Assembly (NCBI GenBank): GCA_963718745.1
Contig: OY970370.1
Location: 1,178,001 to 1,242,000 of the forward strand
From: Fermentibacter sp963718745 [NCBI: Candidatus Fermentibacterota bacterium]
GTDB lineage: Bacteria > Fermentibacterota > Fermentibacteria > Fermentibacterales
DNA: 64,000 nt
Direction of reading: 5' to 3'
Position 1 is the first letter of the stretch. Every line of letters starts with the position of its first letter. This document shows positions 9,879 to 18,143 of this stretch, piece by piece. The notes under the pieces were generated by a model. It saw nothing but the letters and a program-made list of their open reading frames with translations. It made no database searches and was not told where the DNA came from. The position numbers and the translations under genes are program-made.

Positions 9879-11951
9879 ATGTCTCTTTGGCTTCTCGTTT
9901 CCGTGATGCTGTCCCAGGTTCAGGGGTACTCGCTGGTGCTTTCGGGCGGCGGAGCCAGGGGTCTGGCCCACGTTGGCGTGCTGATGGCCTTCGAGGAAAG
10001 GGGCGTGCCGGTCAAGTCCGTCTCCGGGACGAGCGTGGGCAGCCTGATCTCAGGGCTCTACGCCTGCGGATGGAATGCCTTCCAGATCGACAGCATCGCC
10101 CGCAGCATCGACTGGGACGAGCTGTTCTCGGCCAGTGCCGCCAGGGAGATGTCCTTCCTCCCGCAGAGGCTGGAAGGCGAGATGGAGATCGTGACACTCG
10201 GGATGAGGGGCATGACCCCCATCCTCCCCCGGAGCACCGCATCGACTCAGAGGCTCGAGGCACTCCTGGTCTCGCTGACGGCCTTCACCCAGATCGGCAC
10301 GGGCTACAGTTTCGACGACCTGCCCGTGCCTGCAAGGATAGTGGCGTTCGACCTCGAGAGCAGGTGCCGGGTGGTTCACGACTCGGGGAGCGTCTCGCAG
10401 GCCATGCTGTCCTCGATGGCCTTCCCGACCGTCTATCCCGCAGTGAGGACCGGAGACATGCTCCTGGTCGACGGTGGAGTCGTGGACAACATGCCCGTCG
10501 ATGTTGCGGCGGAGACCTGGGATCTGCCGGTGATAGCGGTCGACATCTCCTCGGACAGGCAGGAGATCCCCGAGACGCCCTCCCTCCTCGAAGTCGGGAC
10601 CCTCACCCTGGACGCGCTGATGGGGACTCTCAACGGGATCTATGCCAGGAGGGCCGACTACACGATCCGTCCGGAACTCGGGGATGCCGGTCTGTGGGAC
10701 TTCGAGATGATCGACTCCCTGATCGCGGACGGGTATGCGGCCGGATGCGCTCTTCTGGACAGCTACCCGGAACTGACCGGAAGGCCGTTCAGGAGGCTTC
10801 CGCTCTCGGTCAACCCGGTACGGCTGGACGACGTCATGCTGGGCGGTCTGACGAGGCTGCCCGAGAGGGCGGTCTTCCCCTGGATCGAGATCGCCAGGGG
10901 CGACACCCTCACCCCCGCGAGGCTGCGCAGGGAGGTCGAGCTGCTCTACGCCTCCGGCCTCTTCGAGTCCGTCCGGCCCGAGCTGACCCGTGACGGCCCG
11001 GGAAGGGCGGCTCTGTTGCTGCATGTCGAGGAGAGGGATCCCTCGGAAGTAGGCCTCGGAATGGCCTATCACAACGAGATCGGCCTGGAGGGCAGGCTCG
11101 GCGTGCGGACCCGTAACTTCATGGACACGGGCAGGAGGCTGGCCCTGGGCCTGGGCGGAGGCGACGGCTATTCCTTCGTCGAGCTCTCGACAACGGGACA
11201 CGCCTCCAGGAGCAGGTTCTTCCAGCAGCTCAACCTGGGCGCCTGGCAGATGGTCATGCCCATGCCCGGCGACAGCGGGTCCGGGGAGTGCGTCGAGAGC
11301 AGGTTCGAGGCGGAGCTGGCCCAGGGAGTCTCGCTCAGCTGGTTCGGGTCCTCCCAGGTCGGGATCGGCTTCTCCGCCAGGGGGGTCTCCGGAGGCGACT
11401 GGAGCACCTTCGGGCGGGTGTTCGTGAGAGGGATGACCCAGACCTGGGATGATCCGATGAACCCCAGGTCGGGCGGATCGATCCGTGCCGAGCTCTCGGT
11501 GAGCCCGCTCAGGCATTTCCATCAGGTCTTCGATCTGGATTTCTCGAACGTGGTTCCGGCGGGGAGAAGGGCCTCCGGAGCCCTGTCGGGCTGGCTCAGG
11601 CTCGCGGCGGGAGACATCGAGGAGTGGCAGAACTCGAGGCTCTCCGTCTCGCGCTCCATACCCGGCCATGCCTGGAACTCCCTGCCTTCCAGGCAGCGGG
11701 GCGCCCTGAGCCTGGATCTGAGCCGGGACTTCAAGGGCCCCTTCTTCGCTTCCGTGAGGGCGGCAGGCGCCTGGGACTGGGAAACGCCCTCCAGGATCAC
11801 AGACGGCGCGGCTGTCTGGGGGGCCGGGGTGTCAGTAGGTGCGAGGACCCCTGCGGGACCGGCCAGGATCTCGTGGGGAATCGGTTCCGGGGACAACAGC
11901 TCCTGGACCGTGAGCATCGGGGGACCCCAGGCCTTCGGGCCCGGGCGGTGA
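9879..11951 (+). CDS. Patatin-like phospholipase with POTRA and outer-membrane barrel (type Vd-like)
   Basis: A 690-residue protein combining a signal peptide (MSLWLLVSVMLSQVQG), a patatin domain, a POTRA-like segment and a beta-barrel. The patatin part has the oxyanion loop GGGARGLAHVG (23-33), the nucleophile elbow GTSVG with Ser about 52, and the catalytic-dyad Asp in VDGGVVDN (about 198). Residues near 330-370 (RGDTLTPARLRREVELLYASGLFESV) match a POTRA unit, and the rest is a surface-antigen/BamA-like barrel. This is the architecture of PlpD-type (type Vd) autotransporters, which expose a lipid hydrolase on the surface. It is transcribed away from the peptidase and meets the epimerase gene tail to tail with a 7-base gap. 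Confidence 0.88.
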   Translation: MSLWLLVSVMLSQVQGYSLVLSGGGARGLAHVGVLMAFEERGVPVKSVSGTSVGSLISGLYACGWNAFQIDSIARSIDWDELFSASAAREMSFLPQRLEGEMEIVTLGMRGMTPILPRSTASTQRLEALLVSLTAFTQIGTGYSFDDLPVPARIVAFDLESRCRVVHDSGSVSQAMLSSMAFPTVYPAVRTGDMLLVDGGVVDNMPVDVAAETWDLPVIAVDISSDRQEIPETPSLLEVGTLTLDALMGTLNGIYARRADYTIRPELGDAGLWDFEMIDSLIADGYAAGCALLDSYPELTGRPFRRLPLSVNPVRLDDVMLGGLTRLPERAVFPWIEIARGDTLTPARLRREVELLYASGLFESVRPELTRDGPGRAALLLHVEERDPSEVGLGMAYHNEIGLEGRLGVRTRNFMDTGRRLALGLGGGDGYSFVELSTTGHASRSRFFQQLNLGAWQMVMPMPGDSGSGECVESRFEAELAQGVSLSWFGSSQVGIGFSARGVSGGDWSTFGRVFVRGMTQTWDDPMNPRSGGSIRAELSVSPLRHFHQVFDLDFSNVVPAGRRASGALSGWLRLAAGDIEEWQNSRLSVSRSIPGHAWNSLPSRQRGALSLDLSRDFKGPFFASVRAAGAWDWETPSRITDGAAVWGAGVSVGARTPAGPARISWGIGSGDNSSWTVSIGGPQAFGPGR

Positions 11952-11958
11952 GCCCGCG

Positions 11959-12900
11959 TCAGGGCTGTACAGGCCTCTTGCCGCCAAGGTATCCCACAGT
12001 CCTGCGCAGACCCTCCTCGAAATCCACCACGGGCCTGTAGCCAAGGATCCGGGATGCGAGACCGATGTCCGCCCTGCTGTCACGCACGTCGCCCGTCCTG
12101 CCGGGCATGTGCATGGGCTCCAGATCCTCCCGTCCCAGCAGCCTCGCTATCTCCAGGGCGAGCGTGTTCACCGATATGCTTCCTCCGCATGCGAGGTTCA
12201 TCACGAGTCCCGCTGCGTCCGGTGCCTCGGCGGCCAGCAGGTTCCCCGCGACCACGTTGTCCACATATGTGAAATCGCGGGACTGGAGGCCGTCGCCGTA
12301 GACCAGGGGCGGCAGCCCCATCATCACCCTGCGCGTGAAGATGGGTATCACGGCGGCATATGGGCTGTCAGGGTCCTGCCTGGGGCCGAACACGTTGAAA
12401 TACCTCAGGCAGACCGTCTCGAGCCCGTACACACCGTGGAACACCTGGCAGTACTTCTCTGCAGCCAGCTTGCTCACGGCGTAGGGGGACATGGGGCGCG
12501 GCGCGAGGTCCTCCGACTTCACCGGATGAGGCTGGTCTCCATAGATCGACGAGGAGGAGGCGAAGACGACCCGCCTCGCTCCACCGTGCCTCGCGGCTTC
12601 GAGGACGTTCAGCGTCCCGAGCACGTTCACATCGTTGGACCTCACCGGATCCGCGATCGACCTCGGAACGCTGGGCAGCGCACCCATGTGGAAGACGACC
12701 TCGCATCCATCGACCGCCGCGCTGACGGTTCCCCGGTCCCTGAGGTCCCCCCTGACGAACTCGCAGTCGAACCCTTCCAGGTTGGCCTCGTACCCGGTGG
12801 ACAGGTCGTCGAGGACGCGTACCCGGTCACCTCTGGCAGCAAGGGCCGCAGCGATGTTCGAACCGATGAACCCTGCCCCTCCGGTCACGAGGCATTTCAT
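11959..12900 (-). CDS. NAD-dependent UDP-hexose 4-epimerase family (WbpP/GalE-like)
   Basis: A 313-residue extended SDR. NAD is bound through TGGAGFIGS (6-14), and the active-site residues are in FASSSSIYGD and the tyrosine-lysine pair of SPYAVSKLAAEKY. The string LPSVPRSIADP is characteristic of the WbpP/Gne group acting on UDP-N-acetylhexosamines rather than classical GalE, and DFTYVDNVV is the usual downstream block. Probable role: interconverting UDP-GlcNAc(A) and UDP-GalNAc(A) for surface polysaccharide. The exact substrate is not certain. It is the last gene of the minus-strand run and starts in an ATGA overlap with the larB stop. Confidence 0.85.
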   Translation of the reverse strand: MKCLVTGGAGFIGSNIAAALAARGDRVRVLDDLSTGYEANLEGFDCEFVRGDLRDRGTVSAAVDGCEVVFHMGALPSVPRSIADPVRSNDVNVLGTLNVLEAARHGGARRVVFASSSSIYGDQPHPVKSEDLAPRPMSPYAVSKLAAEKYCQVFHGVYGLETVCLRYFNVFGPRQDPDSPYAAVIPIFTRRVMMGLPPLVYGDGLQSRDFTYVDNVVAGNLLAAEAPDAAGLVMNLACGGSISVNTLALEIARLLGREDLEPMHMPGRTGDVRDSRADIGLASRILGYRPVVDFEEGLRRTVGYLGGKRPVQP

Positions 12901-13697
12901 TCGACGGGCGCTCCGACGCTCGAGGCCCCCAGGATCCGCAGAGCTGCGGCGGCGGCTCCGAGGCCGTTGTCCACGTTCATCACTACTATTCCCGGAGAGC
13001 TTGCGTTGAGCATCGTGAGGAGGGCCGACACCCCGCCGAACGAGGCTCCGTATCCCTCCGACGTCGGCACCGCGATCACGGGACCTCCGTAGAGCCCGCC
13101 GAGCACCGATGGCAGCACGCCGTCCATCCCTGCATAGACGATACAGACAGCCGCCTTGCCGATCTCCTCCATCGAGGACACCAGCCAGTGGATTCCTGCG
13201 GCGCCCACATCGGCATACATGCGGCAGGGGACGGACATCTCCCCGAGGATGAACTCGGTCTCGCTCGCGACCCTCAGGTCCGAAGCCCCGGCGGTGACGA
13301 GCGCCACGAAAGGCGCACCGGCCCCCTCCTGCGCCGCAGGCGGCGTCCCGGCGGAGATCGCCGTGCAGGACGAACAGCTCCTGCAGTCCGGAATCTCCTT
13401 GAGTACCAGTTCGAAGGCTTCCGTCGAGAGCCTCGTGGCGATCGCCCTGCCGGACTTCTCGAGCATCGACCGGAAGATGGAGAGAACCTCGACCGGGGTC
13501 TTGCCCCGCCCGAGCATTATCCCGGGCAGCAGCGGCTTCGGTTGTGCGGGCTGGACGGAGGGTTCAGCCTTCCCCTTTTCCTGACCCTGCGTCAGGGCGT
13601 CGCGCAGCTTCTTCTCATCGGCTGCAGGCGCCGCCGGACCCGAGGCGAGCTGCCTGACCAGCTCCTCGAAAGGATCGGGCTTGGAGCGGGGCGTCAC
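12897..13697 (-). CDS. larB: LarB: nickel-pincer cofactor carboxylase/hydrolase
   Basis: A 266-residue LarB protein. LarB carboxylates and hydrolyses nicotinic acid adenine dinucleotide, the first step towards the nickel-pincer nucleotide used by lactate racemase-type enzymes. The C-terminal AIR-carboxylase (PurE)-like domain is clear: VALVTAGASDLRVASE, YADVGAAGIHWL, VYAGMDGVLPSVLGGL, PVIAVPTSEGYG and the last block MNVDNGLGAAAAA. The start is GTG 13697, which overlaps the cupin stop in a GTGA. Upstream in-frame codons fall inside the cupin gene and give a low-complexity arginine-rich extension, so they are rejected. larC lies about 2.2 kb upstream in the same unit. larE and larA are not in the window. 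Confidence 0.88.
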   Translation of the reverse strand: MTPRSKPDPFEELVRQLASGPAAPAADEKKLRDALTQGQEKGKAEPSVQPAQPKPLLPGIMLGRGKTPVEVLSIFRSMLEKSGRAIATRLSTEAFELVLKEIPDCRSCSSCTAISAGTPPAAQEGAGAPFVALVTAGASDLRVASETEFILGEMSVPCRMYADVGAAGIHWLVSSMEEIGKAAVCIVYAGMDGVLPSVLGGLYGGPVIAVPTSEGYGASFGGVSALLTMLNASSPGIVVMNVDNGLGAAAAALRILGASSVGAPVE

Positions 13698-14038
13698 TGG
13701 TTCGGCCCCGCGGCAAGGAGCAGGACAAGGTCGGCACTGCTTCGATTCTGCATGTGGAAAACCTCCCAGGCAGGTACGGCTGCGACATCTCCGGCGCCCA
13801 TCTCGTGAGCGAATCCATCCGCATCGACATATTCGCCAGCACCGGAGAGCACGTAGAGCACGCGCTCGCCGCGTGCAGCCTCCCTCGGGATGTGCCCGCC
13901 GGGCTGGAGCGTGAGCATCCTGAAGGTCAGCTTGTTGCACCCGTCCCTGGTCCCGGCGAGCAGCCTGCTCGCCACCTTCGAGTAGCCTGTGTCGGACAGG
14001 TGCTGCGGTCTCACATCGATTGAAGACCTGATGATCAT
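13694..14038 (-). CDS. Small single-domain cupin protein
   Basis: A 114-residue protein formed almost entirely of one cupin barrel: MLTLQPGGHIPREAARGERVLYVLSGAGEYV is cupin motif 1 and MGAGDVAAVPAWEVFHMQN is motif 2. One histidine of motif 1 is visible, with the usual second His/Glu positions altered, so metal binding is uncertain. It lies between the HydE-like gene (one base gap) and larB (GTGA overlap), which suggests a job tied to one of those enzymes or to a small-molecule ligand. No specific function can be stated. Confidence 0.75.
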   Translation of the reverse strand: MIIRSSIDVRPQHLSDTGYSKVASRLLAGTRDGCNKLTFRMLTLQPGGHIPREAARGERVLYVLSGAGEYVDADGFAHEMGAGDVAAVPAWEVFHMQNRSSADLVLLLAAGPNQ

Positions 14039-14039
14039 C

Positions 14040-15188
14040 TCAAGCCTCCGTTCTGCTGCCTGACGGCGTTCCGCCGGTCCTCCCGGACCCGGTGTCGCGC
14101 CTCCTTGCGAAATGCAGGGAATCCCCGGGATCGTCCGGCACGAGGAGCCTCCGGACAGCCTCGCACCGGGTCTTCCCTTGTCTGATCATAACATCCGGAT
14201 CGTCCGCGACCCGGACCTTGCCGTCGTAGAGCGAATAGTTCTGTCTGTACTTCAGGGGAGTCAGGTTGGGCATGAAGACGTTCGCCCCGGCCAGCAGACC
14301 CTTTTCGAGTCCGGCAGGGTCGAGGGTCTGCAGTGCGGTGGTGGCGGAGATGTTGATCTCGGGCATCAGCAGCCTCAGGAGGGCGATCATCCGGAGGGTG
14401 AGCTCCGTTCTCCGTTCCCGGGACGGGGCCTGGTCCCTCGCCTCGTACAGCGGGGTGCCAGAGTGCTCGACCCACGGACCCATGCCGCACATGTCGATGT
14501 CCAGATCCACGAGGTAGGCGAGGTCGGCTGCCAGGACGGAAGCCGTCTGCCACGGGAAGCCGATGAGGACTCCGCTGCCGGTCTGCCATCCCGACTTCCT
14601 CAGGTACTGGAGGCAGTCATCCCTCGCGCTCCACCTGTGTATCGAATCCCTGGGATGCAGCCTGCCGTACAGCCCCCGGTCGGAGGTTTCTATCCTGAGG
14701 AGGTAGCGCTCTCCGCCCGCGTCCTTCAACCGGTCCAGCGCCTCCGGGGAAAGCTCCCCCAGCGACAGGACCATCCGCACCGAGTCGCCCCATCGCCCGC
14801 TGCACAGAGAAAGGACCTCGGCCACGTCGTCCAGATGGCCTTCACCCTGGAGTTCGCCGGACTGCAGCAGGAAGGAGCGCAGGCCCGCCTTCCAGCCCGA
14901 CTGGATCGCATCGAAGGTTTCGAGGGGGGTCATCCGGTAGCGCGCGACTCCTGGATTGTCCCTGCGCAGCCCGCAGTAGAAGCAGTTCTTCTGGCACGCG
15001 TTCGAGATCTCGACGATTCCCCTCAGATAGACGGCCGGGCCGACGGTCCTCTCCAGAACGCACGAAGCGGCCCGGAACAGCATCTCGTTCACGGAGGGGC
15101 CGGATTCGAGGATGTCGATCGTGTCTCTTCGGTCGAGGGCGCAGTCCTCTCCGGAGCAGATCGAGGCCAGCTTGTCCTCGCAGAGCAT
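14040..15188 (-). CDS. hydE: HydE-like radical SAM enzyme ([FeFe] hydrogenase maturation)
   Basis: A 382-residue radical SAM protein. The cluster-binding motif CQKNCFYC places cysteines at 65, 69 and 72. It is preceded by YLRGIVEISNAC and followed by GLRRDN, the signature shared by HydE and its relative PylB. FLLQSGE and the later LIGFPWQTASVLAADLAYL region also fit HydE. HydE helps build the diiron subcluster of [FeFe] hydrogenase with HydF and HydG, neither of which is in the window. The ATG overlaps the upstream stop by one base (TGATG). The 382-residue length slightly exceeds the usual 350 because of an arginine-rich tail. PylB or another methylornithine-synthase-like role is an alternative. 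Confidence 0.75.
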   Translation of the reverse strand: MLCEDKLASICSGEDCALDRRDTIDILESGPSVNEMLFRAASCVLERTVGPAVYLRGIVEISNACQKNCFYCGLRRDNPGVARYRMTPLETFDAIQSGWKAGLRSFLLQSGELQGEGHLDDVAEVLSLCSGRWGDSVRMVLSLGELSPEALDRLKDAGGERYLLRIETSDRGLYGRLHPRDSIHRWSARDDCLQYLRKSGWQTGSGVLIGFPWQTASVLAADLAYLVDLDIDMCGMGPWVEHSGTPLYEARDQAPSRERRTELTLRMIALLRLLMPEINISATTALQTLDPAGLEKGLLAGANVFMPNLTPLKYRQNYSLYDGKVRVADDPDVMIRQGKTRCEAVRRLLVPDDPGDSLHFARRRDTGSGRTGGTPSGSRTEA

Positions 15189-15868
15189 CAGGGCCGGACC
15201 TCCCGCATCGAATCGGGAATGTACTCGCCGGGTCTGTTCTCGTACGGGTCGCTGGAGAGAGATCTGCCGGCCTGGCCCAGCATTATGACATCGTTGACCA
15301 CGCCCTCGAGATCTGTGGTCGTCCAGGATTCATAGTATCTCCCTGCCACACGCCCGTGCGCATCTATCACCTGGACGAGCGGATACCGGTCGGCCATCAT
15401 GTTCTGCGATACGAGGAGGTCCGAATCCACGATGACGGGCAGCCCGATCCCCCAGTCGGCAACGGTCGTCCTCCATGAATCCAGGCTCGAATCCGACGGG
15501 ACGTAGACCACGATCAACTCGACCGGCTGATCCGCGTACAGCTCTCCGAGCGCTTCGAAGCCCGTCAGGTCCTGCACGTCCGATAGCCGGTCGAATTCGC
15601 AGAACAGCATCACGACGACATGCCCCCTGAGATCCTCGTACAGGCTTATCGGCTCGGGGGTGTTGAACCAGACGTGATCGGGAGGAAAATCGCCCACGGC
15701 GGCGTAGCGCTCGGTCCCCTGCACGGGGGGCTGGAGTCCGAAGAGGGAGATTATGAGCGCACCGCTGGCCAGGAGGACGATCGAGAACAGGATGCCCGAC
15801 TTGAGCCTCCTCCTCTTCAGGTCGAAGGAGGGAGTCTCGGGATCGTAGTCGTCAGGAATCGGGAGCAT
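15188..15868 (-). CDS. Membrane-anchored thioredoxin-fold protein lacking CXXC
   Basis: A 226-residue protein with a cytoplasmic N-terminus rich in charge, one membrane segment (GILFSIVLLASGALIISLFG, about 25-44) and a periplasmic thioredoxin/AhpC-like domain. The region LYEDLRGHVVVMLFCEF corresponds to the strand before the redox site of TlpA or peroxiredoxins, but only one cysteine (Cys90) is present and no CXXC follows. The later LPVIVDSDLLVSQNMMADRYPLVQVIDAHGRV has the cis-proline region YPLV. It could be a one-cysteine peroxidase-like or redox-inactive binding domain. It overlaps larC by 17 bases and abuts hydE, so cotranscription is likely. Confidence 0.7.
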   Translation of the reverse strand: MLPIPDDYDPETPSFDLKRRRLKSGILFSIVLLASGALIISLFGLQPPVQGTERYAAVGDFPPDHVWFNTPEPISLYEDLRGHVVVMLFCEFDRLSDVQDLTGFEALGELYADQPVELIVVYVPSDSSLDSWRTTVADWGIGLPVIVDSDLLVSQNMMADRYPLVQVIDAHGRVAGRYYESWTTTDLEGVVNDVIMLGQAGRSLSSDPYENRPGEYIPDSMREVRP

Positions 15869-17102
15869 CGGCGCCGCCTTCGCAACCCTCCAGCTCGGAT
15901 GCCATGGCCTTGAGCCTGTCCAGTACGACCCTCACGGGCAGGCCTGCCTTCCTGGCGAGATCCTCGCAGTCGGCGAATTCGGGGTTCACGTTGACGTACC
16001 TGCGGCCGACCACGGCTGCCTTCAGCCTGGCCGGACCCCACGGAGTCGTAACTTCTATGAAGTCTCGATCCAGGGTCCTCCGTCCGACGGACCTGATCCT
16101 GACCCCGATCGTAGTCGAATTCCTCAGGAGGGCATCCAGCGAGGCATCCAGGGTGTCGCCCCGGCAGATGACCGTGACCTCTATCGCGGGGCGGCCCTTC
16201 CGGCCGGTGCAGTGGGCCGCGTAGCAGTCCAGCGCTCCGGCGGACAGGACGGCCTCCTGCAGCTTCGGGAACAGCCTCGGGTCCATGTCGTCGAGCAGCG
16301 TGACCAGTTCGAGCGCCTCGTCGGTGCGCGGGCACACCGGGATGCCCGGACTCCCGAGCCTTATCCTGAGGAGGTTCGGGGATGAGAGGTCTGCGGCTCC
16401 AGCGCCCAGGCCTATCCCGTCCCATTTCGCCGGAGGCGGAGCGGTCCAGTGATCCACGAGCGTCACGAGCAGAGCGGCGCCTGTCGGTGTCGTGAGTTCG
16501 GACCGGGAGTGGCCGGAGACGACCGGGATGCCCCTCAGCATGACGGCTGTTGCCGGAGCCGGCACCGGGATCTCGCCGTGCGAGCACCTGACCGTTCCCC
16601 AGCCCGTTGCCAGACCCGGGCACCAGATCTCGGACACGCCCAGCAGCTCGAAGCCGATCAACGTGCCGACGATCTCCAGGATGGCGTCAGGTGCTCCCAC
16701 CTCGTGGAAGACGACCTCGTCGACGGGGCAGCCGTGCGCTTCCGCTTCAGCCGAGGCCAGGGCGCCGAAGACACGGGCGGCCTGGTCCGAGACCCGGGAG
16801 GAGAAACCCGCCCCGGCGATCGACCGCAGGATACCGGCCAGGTCACGCCTCTCGTCATCCCCGCAGTGTCCGGGGCATGATTCCGTGGATCCCGGGGTCT
16901 CCGGAGCGCCCCGGGACACCCTGGCCCTGGTCCCCCTGAGCCCGGCCCGCATGACGGTAGAGGCCGAGATGCAGACGCCTTCCGGAGCCAGCCTGACGAG
17001 TTCCGCCTCCAGGCGGGGAATTTCGAGACCGGCATCCAGCAGGGCTCCAAGGAACATCCCTCCGGAAGCTCCGCTCCAGGCTTCCACAGAAGCTATTCTC
17101 AT
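15852..17102 (-). CDS. larC: LarC: nickel insertion protein for pincer cofactor
   Basis: A 416-residue LarC family protein, which inserts nickel into the pincer nucleotide using CTP. Family features include the opening RIASVEAWSGASGGMFLGALLDAG, the metal-rich VDEVVFHEVGAPDAILEIVG, VRCSHGEIPVPAPATA and LTTPTGAALL in the first half, and a C-terminal ferredoxin-like domain with RRTLDRDFIEV and VNVNPEFADCEDLA. The start is ATG 17102 (a TTG one codon earlier is also possible), seven bases after the gmd stop. In many genomes larB and larC are fused or adjacent. Here they are separated by three unrelated genes on one transcript. Confidence 0.9.
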   Translation of the reverse strand: MRIASVEAWSGASGGMFLGALLDAGLEIPRLEAELVRLAPEGVCISASTVMRAGLRGTRARVSRGAPETPGSTESCPGHCGDDERRDLAGILRSIAGAGFSSRVSDQAARVFGALASAEAEAHGCPVDEVVFHEVGAPDAILEIVGTLIGFELLGVSEIWCPGLATGWGTVRCSHGEIPVPAPATAVMLRGIPVVSGHSRSELTTPTGAALLVTLVDHWTAPPPAKWDGIGLGAGAADLSSPNLLRIRLGSPGIPVCPRTDEALELVTLLDDMDPRLFPKLQEAVLSAGALDCYAAHCTGRKGRPAIEVTVICRGDTLDASLDALLRNSTTIGVRIRSVGRRTLDRDFIEVTTPWGPARLKAAVVGRRYVNVNPEFADCEDLARKAGLPVRVVLDRLKAMASELEGCEGGADAPDS

Positions 17103-17107
17103 CAATA

Positions 17108-18100
17108 TCAGCTCTTTCTCCCGCCGAGGACGTCCAGTTCGTGTTCGACCATCTCCCGGACAAGCTCCTCGAACGAGATGCGCGGCTCCCAGCCCAGCAC
17201 CTCGAGGGCCTTGGAGGGATCGCCGCAGAGTGCGTCGACCTCGGTCGGACGGAGGTATGCGGGGTCCGTGTCGACATGATCCATGTAGTTCAACCCGGCA
17301 TGGGAGAATGCAAGTTCCGCAAACTCCCTGACGGTGTGCATCCTCCCGGTGGCAACCACGAAATCGTCTCCTGAAGGCTGCTGGAGCATCAGATACATCG
17401 CTTCAACATAATCCTTCGCGTGCCCCCAGTCCCGTCCGGCATCCAGGTTGCCCAGCACGAGCCTCTTCTGGAGGCCTTTCGCGATGCGCGCTACGGCGAT
17501 GGCGATCTTCCGGGTGACGAAGTTCTCCCCCCTCCGGGGGGATTCGTGGTTGAACAGTATCCCGCTGGAGGCGTGCAGGCCGTAGCCCTCCCTGCTGTTT
17601 GCGACCATCCAGTGTGCGTAGAGCTTCGCTGCCGCATAGGGGCTGCGCGGCCGGAAGGGTGATTCCTCGTTCTGGGGGGGAGGGGTGGCGCCGAACATCT
17701 CGCTCGTGGATGCCTGGTAGAACCTGCACTCGCCGGCCAGGCCGACCTCCCTTATGGCGTCGAGGAGCCTCGTCACTCCGAGTGCGTCGACGTCCCCCGT
17801 GTACTCCGGCATGTCGAAGGAGATCCGGACATGGCTCTGCGCCGCCAGGTTGTAAATCTCCGCCGGACCGCTCTTCTCGAGGATCCTGTTCAGGGCGCTC
17901 GAGTCGGTCATGTCCCCGTAGTGGAGGAAGAGCCTGGTCCCGTAGGTGTCCTGGTCCTGGATCAGGTGCTCGATGCGGAACCTGTTGAAACTGGAAGATC
18001 TCCGGACGGTCCCGTGGACCTCGTAGCCCTTGTCGAGCAGGAGCTCGCAGAGGTACGAGCCGTCCTGCCCCGTTATGCCCGTTATCAGGGCTTTCTTCAT
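17108..18100 (-). CDS. gmd: GDP-mannose 4,6-dehydratase
   Basis: A 330-residue SDR that converts GDP-D-mannose to GDP-4-keto-6-deoxymannose. Diagnostic strings are [20 protein letters not shown] (6-25), [29 protein letters not shown] with the catalytic Tyr/Lys, [16 protein letters not shown], and [20 protein letters not shown]. All are standard for Gmd. The product feeds GDP-fucose, GDP-rhamnose or GDP-perosamine synthesis. No GDP-fucose synthase is present, but the DegT aminotransferase genes at 55.4-57.7 kb could use it (inference). It is followed within seven bases by larC and preceded by the phosphatase gene, 43 bases away. Confidence 0.93.
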   Translation of the reverse strand: MKKALITGITGQDGSYLCELLLDKGYEVHGTVRRSSSFNRFRIEHLIQDQDTYGTRLFLHYGDMTDSSALNRILEKSGPAEIYNLAAQSHVRISFDMPEYTGDVDALGVTRLLDAIREVGLAGECRFYQASTSEMFGATPPPQNEESPFRPRSPYAAAKLYAHWMVANSREGYGLHASSGILFNHESPRRGENFVTRKIAIAVARIAKGLQKRLVLGNLDAGRDWGHAKDYVEAMYLMLQQPSGDDFVVATGRMHTVREFAELAFSHAGLNYMDHVDTDPAYLRPTEVDALCGDPSKALEVLGWEPRISFEELVREMVEHELDVLGGRKS

Positions 18101-18143
18101 GCGGACAATCCTCCTTGTGCGGAAACCCCTCGGATGGAGCCGG

